A stretch of 20,694 nucleotides of DNA, from contig JAEXPO010000072.1 of NCBI GenBank assembly GCA_023446675.1, forward strand, positions 1-20,694, in the 5' to 3' direction. The notes under the pieces are model-generated. The model saw only the letters and a program-made list of their open reading frames with translations, was not told the DNA's origin and made no database searches. Position numbers and translations under genes: made by a program. Each line of letters opens with the position of its first letter. Positions within the stretch are counted from its first letter, which is position 1. Source of the DNA: Bacillota bacterium. GTDB lineage: Bacteria > Bacillota > Clostridia > DSM-8532. This document shows positions 7,020 through 13,707 of this stretch, piece after piece.

Positions 7020-7028
7020 ATTATAGCA
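7020..7028 (-). promoter_or_regulatory. Extended -10 of the lipoprotein operon
   Basis: TGCTATAAT on the minus strand is a perfect -10 with the TGn extension. The -35 region is poor, as is common for extended -10 promoters. It lies about 70 bp before the ATG at 6951. Confidence 0.6.
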
Positions 7029-7054
7029 TTAACATATAAGATTTTACGAACGTT

Positions 7055-7083
7055 TTTATACTCTCGGCAAGCTATGCTATAAT
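7055..7083 (+). promoter_or_regulatory. Promoter of the two-component genes
   Basis: TTTATA (7055-7060), a 17-bp spacer and TATAAT (7078-7083) with a TGC extension (7075-7077). It is about 50 bp upstream of the response-regulator ATG. The extended -10 is identical to that of the divergent lipoprotein promoter. Confidence 0.65.
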
Positions 7084-7132
7084 TGTTCCAAAGATAGGGG
7101 CGTGGATTTTAAGGCTTAAAGGGGGCTTATTA

Positions 7133-7810
7133 ATGCAGCAATTACTTATTGTGGAGGATGACCGCAATCTCAGCAAGGGCTTGTGCCTTGCGCTTAAAAA
7201 GGAGGAGCTGCAAATTGTTACCTGCCATGATTTAAAATCTGCCCGTGAGCAGCTGGCTTGCGGCATGACGGAGCTGGTTCTGCTTGATATCAATCTTCCC
7301 GACGGAAGCGGCCTGGATTTGCTTTGCGAATTGAAGACCGCAGATAATCCGCTGCCGGTTATTCTGTTAACCGCCAACGATACCGAAGCCGATGTGGTTA
7401 TGGGACTGGATTACGGTGCGGACGATTACATTACAAAGCCCTTCAGCCTTGCAATTCTTCGCGCCAGAGTAAAGGCACAGCTGCGCCGTGGATCCGTCAA
7501 TCCCATCAAGCCCTTTTCCGTTGACGATTACCGGTTTGATTTCGAGCAAATGTCCTTCTTCAGGAAGAATACCGCAATAGAATTGAGTAAGACCGAGCAA
7601 AAGCTACTTCGCCTGCTTGTTGAAAACAGCGGGATAATCCTGAGCCGGGGGATACTTATGGAGCGTGTCTGGCCGGACGGTGCGGATTTTGTGGATGAGA
7701 ATGCTCTTTCGGTAACCATAAAACGCCTGAGGGATAAGCTGGATGCGGGTGAATACATAAAAACCGTTTATGGACGGGGCTATTTGTGGGCGGTGAAAAA
7801 GGATGTCTGA
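7133..7810 (+). CDS. OmpR/PhoB-family response regulator
   Basis: A 225-residue regulator. The receiver domain spans about residues 1-115, with the acidic pocket EDD at 8-10, the phosphoacceptor Asp52 in LLDINLPDGSG, Thr80 and Lys102 (YITKPF). A winged-helix DNA-binding domain follows (about 125-225: LSKTEQKLLRLLVENSG, VDENALSVTIKRLRDKL, TVYGRGYLW). GGGGG lies 8 nt before the ATG. The downstream kinase gene overlaps by 8 bp, so the two are translationally coupled. Likely targets are the ABC genes at 8883, whose upstream region has a paired 7-bp repeat typical of OmpR-family sites, and perhaps the divergent lipoproteins. The signal is unknown. Confidence 0.95.
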   Translation: MQQLLIVEDDRNLSKGLCLALKKEELQIVTCHDLKSAREQLACGMTELVLLDINLPDGSGLDLLCELKTADNPLPVILLTANDTEADVVMGLDYGADDYITKPFSLAILRARVKAQLRRGSVNPIKPFSVDDYRFDFEQMSFFRKNTAIELSKTEQKLLRLLVENSGIILSRGILMERVWPDGADFVDENALSVTIKRLRDKLDAGEYIKTVYGRGYLWAVKKDV

Positions 7811-8717
7811 GGGAAGTCTTCTTCTTATAATCCTTTCGTTGTCGGCGGCTCTTATGGGACTTTTAGCCGCTCTTGTTGAGCGCCGTAAAACAAAAGCAAT
7901 TCTTAAAAGGCTGAGCAATATGCTGGATAGTGCCATTGACGGCAGCTTTTCGGAGCACAGCTTTGACGAAAGCCTGCTTTCATCCGTGGAAAACAGAATG
8001 AATCAGTATCTCACCGCCTCGGTGGTATCGGCAAAAAATTTAGCAAATGAAAAAGAAAAGATTAAGGAGCTTCTGGCTGATATCTCCCATCAAACCAAAA
8101 CGCCTGTTTCCAATATTCTGCTCTATGCACAGCTGCTGGAGGAGCAAAACCTGCCGAGGGAAAGCGGGGAGTGTGCAACCGCACTGAAGGAGCAGGCGGA
8201 AAAGCTGAATTTTTTGATTGCCTCACTGGTAAAGCTGTCCCGGCTGGAAACAGGGGTATTAACCATGCGTCCCGCACAAAACGCCCTGGAGCCCATGTTG
8301 AAGGAGGCAGCGGGGCAATTTATGCCCCTGGCAGCCCGAAAGGGTCTTCAATTTGAGGTGGAAGCCACGGAAGCCTCCGCTGTTTTTGACCCCAAGTGGA
8401 CCACCGAGGCGTTATGCAACCTGGTGGATAACGCCGTCAAATACACTTCCAAGGGAGCTATAACCCTTTCCGTAAAAGTTTACGATATGTTTTGCCGCAT
8501 TGATGTGGCCGACACGGGAATAGGAATTTCAGAAGGGGAGCAGGCCAGGATTTTTTCACGGTTTTACCGTTCACCCTCTGTAAGCGATAAGGAGGGTGTG
8601 GGTATCGGCCTCTATCTGACCCGCCAGATACTAGCCGGACAGGGAGGATATGTTAAGGTTGCCTCCTCCTTAGGCAAGGGCTCCGCTTTTTCAATGTTTC
8701 TGCCCCGAAAGGCGTAA
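7803..8717 (+). CDS. Sensor histidine kinase with a single short membrane anchor
   Basis: A 304-residue kinase. One hydrophobic segment (about 6-25) is followed by a basic stretch and a cytoplasmic region. There is no extracellular sensor domain. The H-box is DISHQTKTPVSN with His96; the N-box is NLVDNAVKYT (206-215); DTGIGI (237-242) and GVGIGL (265-270) form the G boxes, and FSRFYR the F box. All residues for autophosphorylation are present. Its ATG lies within the last codons of the response regulator. Kinases lacking an input domain often read their signal from a partner protein; here the FtsX-type permease or the lipoproteins are candidates. That last point is inference from gene order. 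Confidence 0.94.
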   Translation: MSEGSLLLIILSLSAALMGLLAALVERRKTKAILKRLSNMLDSAIDGSFSEHSFDESLLSSVENRMNQYLTASVVSAKNLANEKEKIKELLADISHQTKTPVSNILLYAQLLEEQNLPRESGECATALKEQAEKLNFLIASLVKLSRLETGVLTMRPAQNALEPMLKEAAGQFMPLAARKGLQFEVEATEASAVFDPKWTTEALCNLVDNAVKYTSKGAITLSVKVYDMFCRIDVADTGIGISEGEQARIFSRFYRSPSVSDKEGVGIGLYLTRQILAGQGGYVKVASSLGKGSAFSMFLPRKA

Positions 8718-8768
8718 ATAGGCCTAATTCATTATTATTGCCCAGCGCCTTTTTCCCTGTTTAAAGTG

Positions 8769-8792
8769 AATTCTTACAATACTGTTAGAATT
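8769..8792. promoter_or_regulatory. Candidate response-regulator binding site upstream of the ABC genes
   Basis: AATTCTTACA and TGTTAGAATT form a 10-bp inverted repeat with one mismatch around ATAC. The same bases hold a direct repeat, TTACAAT (8774-8780) and TTAGAAT (8785-8791), with starts exactly 11 bp apart. Seven-bp repeats on an 11-bp period are the usual footprint of OmpR/PhoB-family dimers. It lies about 95 bp before the ATPase gene and after the kinase stop. Confidence 0.5.
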
Positions 8793-8834
8793 GGAAACTG
8801 CCGGAAAGATTCTGGAAAGAAACTTATGGTAAAG

Positions 8835-8865
8835 TCTGTATTGTAACCATCAATACAGATTTTTT
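8835..8865 (+). other. Terminator-like hairpin in the leader of the ABC genes
   Basis: TCTGTATTG and CAATACAGA are perfect 9-bp complements around TAACCAT, followed by six T. It sits between the candidate regulator site and GGGAGG (8868-8873) of the ATPase gene. It could end kinase transcripts, attenuate the ABC transcript, or stabilise an mRNA starting near 8837 after TATGGT (8825-8830). The stem is AT-rich, so a weak terminator is expected. Confidence 0.5.
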
Positions 8866-8882
8866 ATGGGAGGAATCCGATA

Positions 8883-9551
8883 ATGACCGTTTTGGAGACC
8901 AAGGATTTAGTTAAGATATACGGTGCCGGAGAAAATGCCGTTCATGCTCTGGCAGGCGTCAGCCTGAAGGTGGAAAAGGGGGAATTTGTAGCCATCGTGG
9001 GGACCTCCGGCAGCGGAAAATCCACGCTTCTTCACATGCTGGGCGGGCTTGACCGCCCTACCGGAGGCACGGTTCGAGTTGAGGACAGTGACCTTTTTTC
9101 CCTTAAGGATGAAGAGCTGATTATATTCCGCCGCCGCAAGATCGGCTTTGTGTTCCAGAATTACAACCTGGTTCCCGTGCTCAATGTTTATGAAAACATC
9201 GTCATGCCCATTCAGCTGGACGGAAGCCTGCCTGATTCGGCCTATATTGACAGCATTATCGAAACCCTGGGCCTTAAGCAAAAGCTGGAGAACCTTCCTA
9301 ATAACCTTTCCGGGGGACAGCAGCAAAGAGTGGCCATTGCGCGGGCGTTAGCCGCAAAGCCCGCCATTATACTGGCGGACGAGCCCACGGGAAACCTGGA
9401 TTCCAAAACCAGCCAGGACGTATTGGGCCTGCTTAAGATAACCAGCCGGAAATTCATGCAGACCATTGTCATGATAACCCATAACGAGGAAATCGCCCAG
9501 ATGGCCGACCGCATCGTTCGCATTGAGGACGGCCTCATTTCGGCTCGATAA
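8883..9551 (+). CDS. ABC transporter ATP-binding protein (MacB/LolD-type)
   Basis: A 222-residue ATPase that powers the permease encoded next. Walker A is GTSGSGKST (40-48), the Q-loop Gln is at 92, the signature LSGGQ at 142-146 is followed by QQR, Walker B is AIILADEPTG with Glu167, and the switch His is at 200 (MITHNEE). The start of the protein (ETKDLVKIYGAGENAVHALAGVSLKVEKGEFVAIVGTSG, given here only as the family block) is that of the family pairing with FtsX-fold permeases in mechanotransmission or peptide-detoxification systems. The ribosome site GGGAGG is 9 nt before the ATG. The permease gene begins 12 nt after its stop. Confidence 0.95.
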   Translation: MTVLETKDLVKIYGAGENAVHALAGVSLKVEKGEFVAIVGTSGSGKSTLLHMLGGLDRPTGGTVRVEDSDLFSLKDEELIIFRRRKIGFVFQNYNLVPVLNVYENIVMPIQLDGSLPDSAYIDSIIETLGLKQKLENLPNNLSGGQQQRVAIARALAAKPAIILADEPTGNLDSKTSQDVLGLLKITSRKFMQTIVMITHNEEIAQMADRIVRIEDGLISAR

Positions 9552-9563
9552 GGGGGTGAGGGT

Positions 9564-12221
9564 ATGAACGTAGCCAACAGAAAATACATACGCCACCTGA
9601 GCATGAAAAGCATGAAGGCGGCCAGAGCAAGAAATACCATAGCCATTTTAGCCATTGCACTTACAACCGTTCTTTTTACATCCTTGTTTACCATTGGGCT
9701 TTCCATAAACCATTCCATTCAGCAGGCCAATTTCCGGCAGCTGGGAGGATGGAGCCATGGTGACTTTAAAAATTTAACCAGGAGCCAGTTTGACACGCTG
9801 AAAGCCGATCCCCTCATCAAGCAGTACGGGCTTAGGCGTTTTGCAGGCATGGCATCAGGCGCTCCGTTTCAAAAGTCTCATGTGGAAATTGGGTACAGCG
9901 ACGCCAATAACGCCCACTGGATGTTCTGCGACCCCGTTGAGGGGCGTCTGCCTGCCGAAGGCACCAATGAAGCCGCAACCGATACCCGGGTTCTGGGGCT
10001 GCTGGGCGTCGAGCCTGTTTTGGGCAATACCTTTACCCTAACCTTAGATTCGGATGGTACGGAGGTTACGGAAACCTTTACCTTAAGCGGCTGGTGGGAA
10101 TATGACGGGGCTATGGCAGCCAGCCATGTGCTTCTTCCCCAGAGCCGGGTTCAGGCTGTCTACGATCAGGTGGGCATCGGGCAGGGCATTGGCAGAGACG
10201 GCATAACCGGTTCATGGAATATGAGCGTTATGCTGGGAAGCTCCCTTAACATTGAACAGGATCTTATGAAGATATTGGAACGAAATGGCTATCAAAACAG
10301 AGATCGAACTATATCGGAAAGCTATGTTCCTGTCGGCGTTAACTGGGGCTACACAGGCGCCCAGTTTTCAGACAGCGTCGACCCGGTTACTGTTCTCGCC
10401 GTTGTGGCACTGCTTTTCGTCATTATGCTCACTGGGTATCTGATTATTTACAATGTATTCCAGATCTCAGTTACAAACGATATCCGCTTTTACGGCCTTT
10501 TGAAGACTATTGGCACCACCGGAAGGCAGGTTAAGCGCCTGATACGCTGGCAGGCGCTGGCTTTATCCGGCATGGGCATTCCTCTTGGACTGCTGGTAGG
10601 CTATGGTGTCGGTATTAAGCTCACGCCGGTTATTCTTGCGCGGCTGGACGGAACCGAATCGAACGCTCTGTCCTCAAGTCCGCTGATTTTTATAGGCTCC
10701 GCACTTTTCGCCCTGGTAACGGTTATCATCTCGTGCCGCAGGCCCGGACGCCTGGCTGCCGGAGTGTCCCCCGTTGAAGCCGTCCGCTATACCGAAGGGA
10801 AGACGGGCGGAAAGCCGGTGCGCAGGGTGCAAGCCGGTGCGTCCCTTTTTAAAATGGCCTATGCCAATCTGGGGCGCAGCAAAAGCAAGACCGTCATAAC
10901 CGTTATTTCCCTTTCCATGGCCATCTTGCTGCTTAATATAACGGTTACCTTTACAAACAGCTTCGATATGGATAAATACCTGTCCGGAATGGCTTCGGAT
11001 TTTATAGTCTCCGATGCGGTGTATTTTCAAACAGGGGCTTTCTGGAGCGAGGCCAACGCCTTGCCGGAGTCCGCCCTCTCTCAAATAGAGGCCCGACCGG
11101 GTATAGAAGGGGGCGGCCGTGTTTACGGCAGGACCGCCCAAGTGGAGGAATTTATTACAGAAGACTATTACCGGGTTAAGTATGGTAAGTGGAATGATGT
11201 GGAAACACTTAATCACGGTATTGGCTTTGCTGAAAAAAACGAAGAGGGCCTTTTGGCCGAATCCGTTGAGCTTTATGGCATGGAGCCGTTTATCCTTAAC
11301 AGGCTTCACGTGCTCCAGGGCGACCTTGCCAGGCTACAGGAGCCGGGAGGAAGATATATTGCGGCCGTGTACAATGAGGATGATTATGGCAATCCCCTGG
11401 AGGACTCACACTGGGCAAGGCTGGGGGATAAGGTTACCCTACGCTATGTGGAGGAGTATGAGTTTTATGACCCCGATACAGGTAAAATTCTGGATCCTTT
11501 AAACATACCCGGTGATCAGCCCTACCGTTACCGGGCGAAAAGCTATGAGGACCGGGAGTATGAAGTGGCGGCACTGGTTGTCGTACCTAATTTCCTCAGC
11601 TACCGCTATTACGGAAATGACCAGTTTGTGATGAACGATCAGACCTTTATGAAAGATACCGGTACAAATTCTGTCTTGTATTATGCATGTGATATGGATG
11701 ATAACAGCATGGATTCCATGGAAGCCTTTCTCTCCGAACTGACGGAGCATAGGATGACTCAGCTGGATTACGAGAGTAAAGCCACCTATGCGACGGAATT
11801 TTATGCCTTCCGCGATATGTTTCTGCTGTTGGGAGGTGTACTGAGCTTTATTGTAGGGCTTGTGGGCGTGCTTAATTTCCTTAACGCGGTATTGACGGGT
11901 ATTCTGACCCGGCGCCGTGAGTTTGCCATGCTTCAGGCGGTGGGAATGACGGGAAGGCAGCTTAAGACCATGCTCATTTATGAGGGCCTTGGCTATGCTT
12001 TTGGCGCGGTGGGCGCATCACTTATTCTATGCCTTGCTTTTGCCCCGGTTTTATCCAGGGTGCTGGAAAGCGTTGCCTGGTTTTTTACCTACAGGTTTTC
12101 CCTTCTGTCCATTTTACTGCCCGGTCTTGTTTTCGCGGCTTTTGGCATTGCGCTGCCGCTTTTAGTGTACCGTGCCGTGTCCAGGCGCTCCGTTGTTGAG
12201 CGGCTGAGAGAAGCGGAATAA
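9564..12221 (+). CDS. FtsX-family ABC transporter permease, 885 residues
   Basis: A large permease with two FtsX-type units. The first unit has a membrane helix at about 25-47, an extracytoplasmic domain at about 50-270, and helices near 275-297, 332-352 and 374-391. The second has a helix at about 442-464, a longer extracytoplasmic domain (about 465-750), and helices near 752-778, 805-826 and 843-868, so eight helices in all. Short cytoplasmic turns such as RRREFAMLQAVGMTGRQLK and IRFYGLLKTIGTTGRQVK are the coupling-helix signature of FtsX permeases. The large second domain is the most likely substrate or ligand contact. Such proteins act on peptides, lipoproteins or envelope enzymes; the substrate is unknown here. 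The start has GGGGTGAGGGT directly upstream. It is the last gene of the module and ends before the convergent sugar genes. Confidence 0.93.
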   Translation: MNVANRKYIRHLSMKSMKAARARNTIAILAIALTTVLFTSLFTIGLSINHSIQQANFRQLGGWSHGDFKNLTRSQFDTLKADPLIKQYGLRRFAGMASGAPFQKSHVEIGYSDANNAHWMFCDPVEGRLPAEGTNEAATDTRVLGLLGVEPVLGNTFTLTLDSDGTEVTETFTLSGWWEYDGAMAASHVLLPQSRVQAVYDQVGIGQGIGRDGITGSWNMSVMLGSSLNIEQDLMKILERNGYQNRDRTISESYVPVGVNWGYTGAQFSDSVDPVTVLAVVALLFVIMLTGYLIIYNVFQISVTNDIRFYGLLKTIGTTGRQVKRLIRWQALALSGMGIPLGLLVGYGVGIKLTPVILARLDGTESNALSSSPLIFIGSALFALVTVIISCRRPGRLAAGVSPVEAVRYTEGKTGGKPVRRVQAGASLFKMAYANLGRSKSKTVITVISLSMAILLLNITVTFTNSFDMDKYLSGMASDFIVSDAVYFQTGAFWSEANALPESALSQIEARPGIEGGGRVYGRTAQVEEFITEDYYRVKYGKWNDVETLNHGIGFAEKNEEGLLAESVELYGMEPFILNRLHVLQGDLARLQEPGGRYIAAVYNEDDYGNPLEDSHWARLGDKVTLRYVEEYEFYDPDTGKILDPLNIPGDQPYRYRAKSYEDREYEVAALVVVPNFLSYRYYGNDQFVMNDQTFMKDTGTNSVLYYACDMDDNSMDSMEAFLSELTEHRMTQLDYESKATYATEFYAFRDMFLLLGGVLSFIVGLVGVLNFLNAVLTGILTRRREFAMLQAVGMTGRQLKTMLIYEGLGYAFGAVGASLILCLAFAPVLSRVLESVAWFFTYRFSLLSILLPGLVFAAFGIALPLLVYRAVSRRSVVERLREAE

Positions 12222-12262
12222 CCCTCCATAGGATAATCTTATCGTTTTCATAATCAAAGCTG

Positions 12263-12285
12263 GGGAGGGGATCAAACCCCCTCCC
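12263..12285 (+). terminator. GC-rich hairpin after the permease gene
   Basis: GGGAGGGG and CCCCTCCC form a perfect 8-bp stem around a 7-nt loop, about 40 bp after the permease stop. Only two T follow, so it is either a weak terminator or part of a larger structured block with the next two hairpins. Confidence 0.45.
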
Positions 12286-12319
12286 TTGTAGCCAAATTTG
12301 CTTACGCAAATGGCTACAA
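12286..12319. repeat. Long imperfect palindrome between convergent genes
   Basis: TTGTAGCCA pairs with TGGCTACAA (9 bp), and inside it TTTGC pairs with GCAAA across a 2-nt bulge and a TTAC loop. It has no T tract on either strand, so it is not a simple terminator. It may be a small dispersed repeat of the REP or MITE kind; this needs a genome search. Confidence 0.5.
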
Positions 12320-12352
12320 AAAAAGAGGATTGCACCGGCAATCCCCTTTTTT
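12318..12352. terminator. Bidirectional terminator between permease and oxidoreductase genes
   Basis: An A-run plus GAGGATTGC pairs with GCAATCCCC plus a T-run (stem about 14 bp with one mismatch, loop ACCG). T tracts are present on both strands, so it can end both the plus-strand ABC transcript and the minus-strand oxidoreductase transcript, whose stop is 23 bp away. Confidence 0.85.
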
Positions 12353-12374
12353 ACTTATATAGGCGTTTAAAGCA

Positions 12375-13541
12375 TTAAATTTCAGGAATAACGATTTCGA
12401 TTTCCCTGCCAAGATTCGAGGATTTTGCAATACCGTCAATAATGGCCTGATTGTAAAGAATCTGGCTGGAGGGAACGGGTGCGGGTGTGTTATTCTTAAT
12501 GGCATCCAGAAAGGTGCGGATCTTCTTATCGAAAAGACCGGGGCCTTTGTTGTCAATAATGGGAATAACGGTTTCCACCTGAGCTCCTGCCACCTCATGG
12601 TAAATCTTCATAGCTCCGCCTACGCTGCCATTCCAGCACTCGGTAGAGGGAATGCGAAGACCGGCCTTGGTTCCGAGGATGATGGTATCACCGGGAGTGT
12701 CCAGGTTCATCGCCCAGGCGATGCGGAAATCCAGAATAATACCGCCCTCAAGGCGTACAAAGGCTGCCGCGAAATCATCCACACCGAACTTGGCGCCGTA
12801 TTCCGGATGGGTGGGATAGTAGCTGGGGCGGGTGCCGAAGAAGGCGCTCTTGTAACCGCTTACGGTTAAGGGCTTGGGATAGCCGATGGCATTGAGCACC
12901 ATATCCAGAGAGTAGCAGCCGATGTCGCCTAAAGCGCCAATGCCTGCCGTATCCTTCTCAATGAAGGAGGTGCCGAAGGGAGTGGGGATGCCCCGTCTTC
13001 TTCCGCCGCCGGTTTGGATGTAATAAATCTGGCCCAGCTCTCCTGAGTCCACAATTTTCTTAATCATTTTCATGTTTTCGTCAAAGCGGGGCTGAAAGCC
13101 GATGGAAAGAACCTTGCCGCTTTTCTTTTCGGCGCGGCAGATTTCTGCGGCTTCTTCCAGGGTGACGCACATGGGCTTTTCGAGAAGCACGTTAACGCCC
13201 TTTTCAAGTGCGGCAATGGCGCATTGCGCATGGGTGGCGTTATAGGTGCACACGCTTACGGCATCCAGAGCTTCTGCTTCTAAAAGCGCAGTGTGGCTTT
13301 CATAGGTACGAACGTTTTCAACGCCGTGTTTTTCAAAAAAAGCTTTGGCCTTGCCGGGAACAAGATCGGCGCCTGCCACGATTTCCACATCAGGCATGTT
13401 CTTGTAGCTTGCAATATGGGCGTCGGCTATCCAGCCTGTACCAATAATGCCTACTTTTAGCTTGCGGCTCAGGTCTATCTTTATGTCACCTGCATCCGCT
13501 TCTTTGAACCGGTTAAGAATTTCCTCTTCTTTTTGAGCCAT
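12375..13541 (-). CDS. Gfo/Idh/MocA-family NAD(P)-dependent oxidoreductase
   Basis: A 388-residue dehydrogenase. The Rossmann fold starts at about residue 28 (KVGIIGTGWIADAH, GxGxxA), and the family EKP motif is at 121-123 (LLEKPMCVTLEEA). The C-terminal alpha/beta domain has GALGDIGCYSLDMV near 203-214, where Tyr stands in the place of the frequent His. The first 27 residues are an extra N-terminal stretch. Members oxidise or reduce sugars, inositols or amino-sugars using NAD(P); some start glycosidase-like reactions by oxidising a sugar hydroxyl. AAGGAGGG is 7 nt before the ATG. It follows the GH38 gene by 166 bp on the same strand and also has a candidate promoter of its own (13621-13649). 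Probably it processes the sugar released by the mannosidase, or its aglycone; this is inference. Confidence 0.93.
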   Translation of the reverse strand: MAQKEEEILNRFKEADAGDIKIDLSRKLKVGIIGTGWIADAHIASYKNMPDVEIVAGADLVPGKAKAFFEKHGVENVRTYESHTALLEAEALDAVSVCTYNATHAQCAIAALEKGVNVLLEKPMCVTLEEAAEICRAEKKSGKVLSIGFQPRFDENMKMIKKIVDSGELGQIYYIQTGGGRRRGIPTPFGTSFIEKDTAGIGALGDIGCYSLDMVLNAIGYPKPLTVSGYKSAFFGTRPSYYPTHPEYGAKFGVDDFAAAFVRLEGGIILDFRIAWAMNLDTPGDTIILGTKAGLRIPSTECWNGSVGGAMKIYHEVAGAQVETVIPIIDNKGPGLFDKKIRTFLDAIKNNTPAPVPSSQILYNQAIIDGIAKSSNLGREIEIVIPEI

Positions 13542-13577
13542 GATTACCCTCCTTATGTGCGGTATTGACTGTCATAG

Positions 13578-13616
13578 TTGGTGGGTGCTTGAAAATTTTT
13601 CTAATGCGCCCACCAA
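13578..13616 (-). promoter_or_regulatory. Inverted repeat at the start of the oxidoreductase transcript
   Basis: TTGGTGGGTGC (13578-13588) and GCGCCCACCAA (13606-13616) are 11-bp complements apart from one T/G position, with 17 nt between. The right arm lies just after the candidate -10, so it would overlap the transcription start. It may be an operator or a 5' UTR stem-loop. Confidence 0.45.
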
Positions 13617-13620
13617 AAAC

Positions 13621-13649
13621 ATGGTAGCAGTTTTAGATTTAAAAGACAA
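13621..13649 (-). promoter_or_regulatory. Candidate internal promoter for the oxidoreductase gene
   Basis: On the minus strand TTGTCT (13649-13644), a 17-bp spacer and TACCAT (13626-13621). The spacing is ideal and the hexamers are moderate matches. It lies in the 166-bp gap after the mannosidase gene. Confidence 0.5.
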
Positions 13650-13707
13650 GGCAATACGAGGATTTATAAGGCTTCAGAACAATTTTTTTCAAGCCGGTTT
13701 GAGCTCT

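Noticed and set aside
10674..11309. A 211-codon open frame antisense to the permease gene
   Set aside because: It lies wholly inside a well-supported coding region, has no recognisable domain and no ribosome site; a frame shadow of GC-richer coding DNA.
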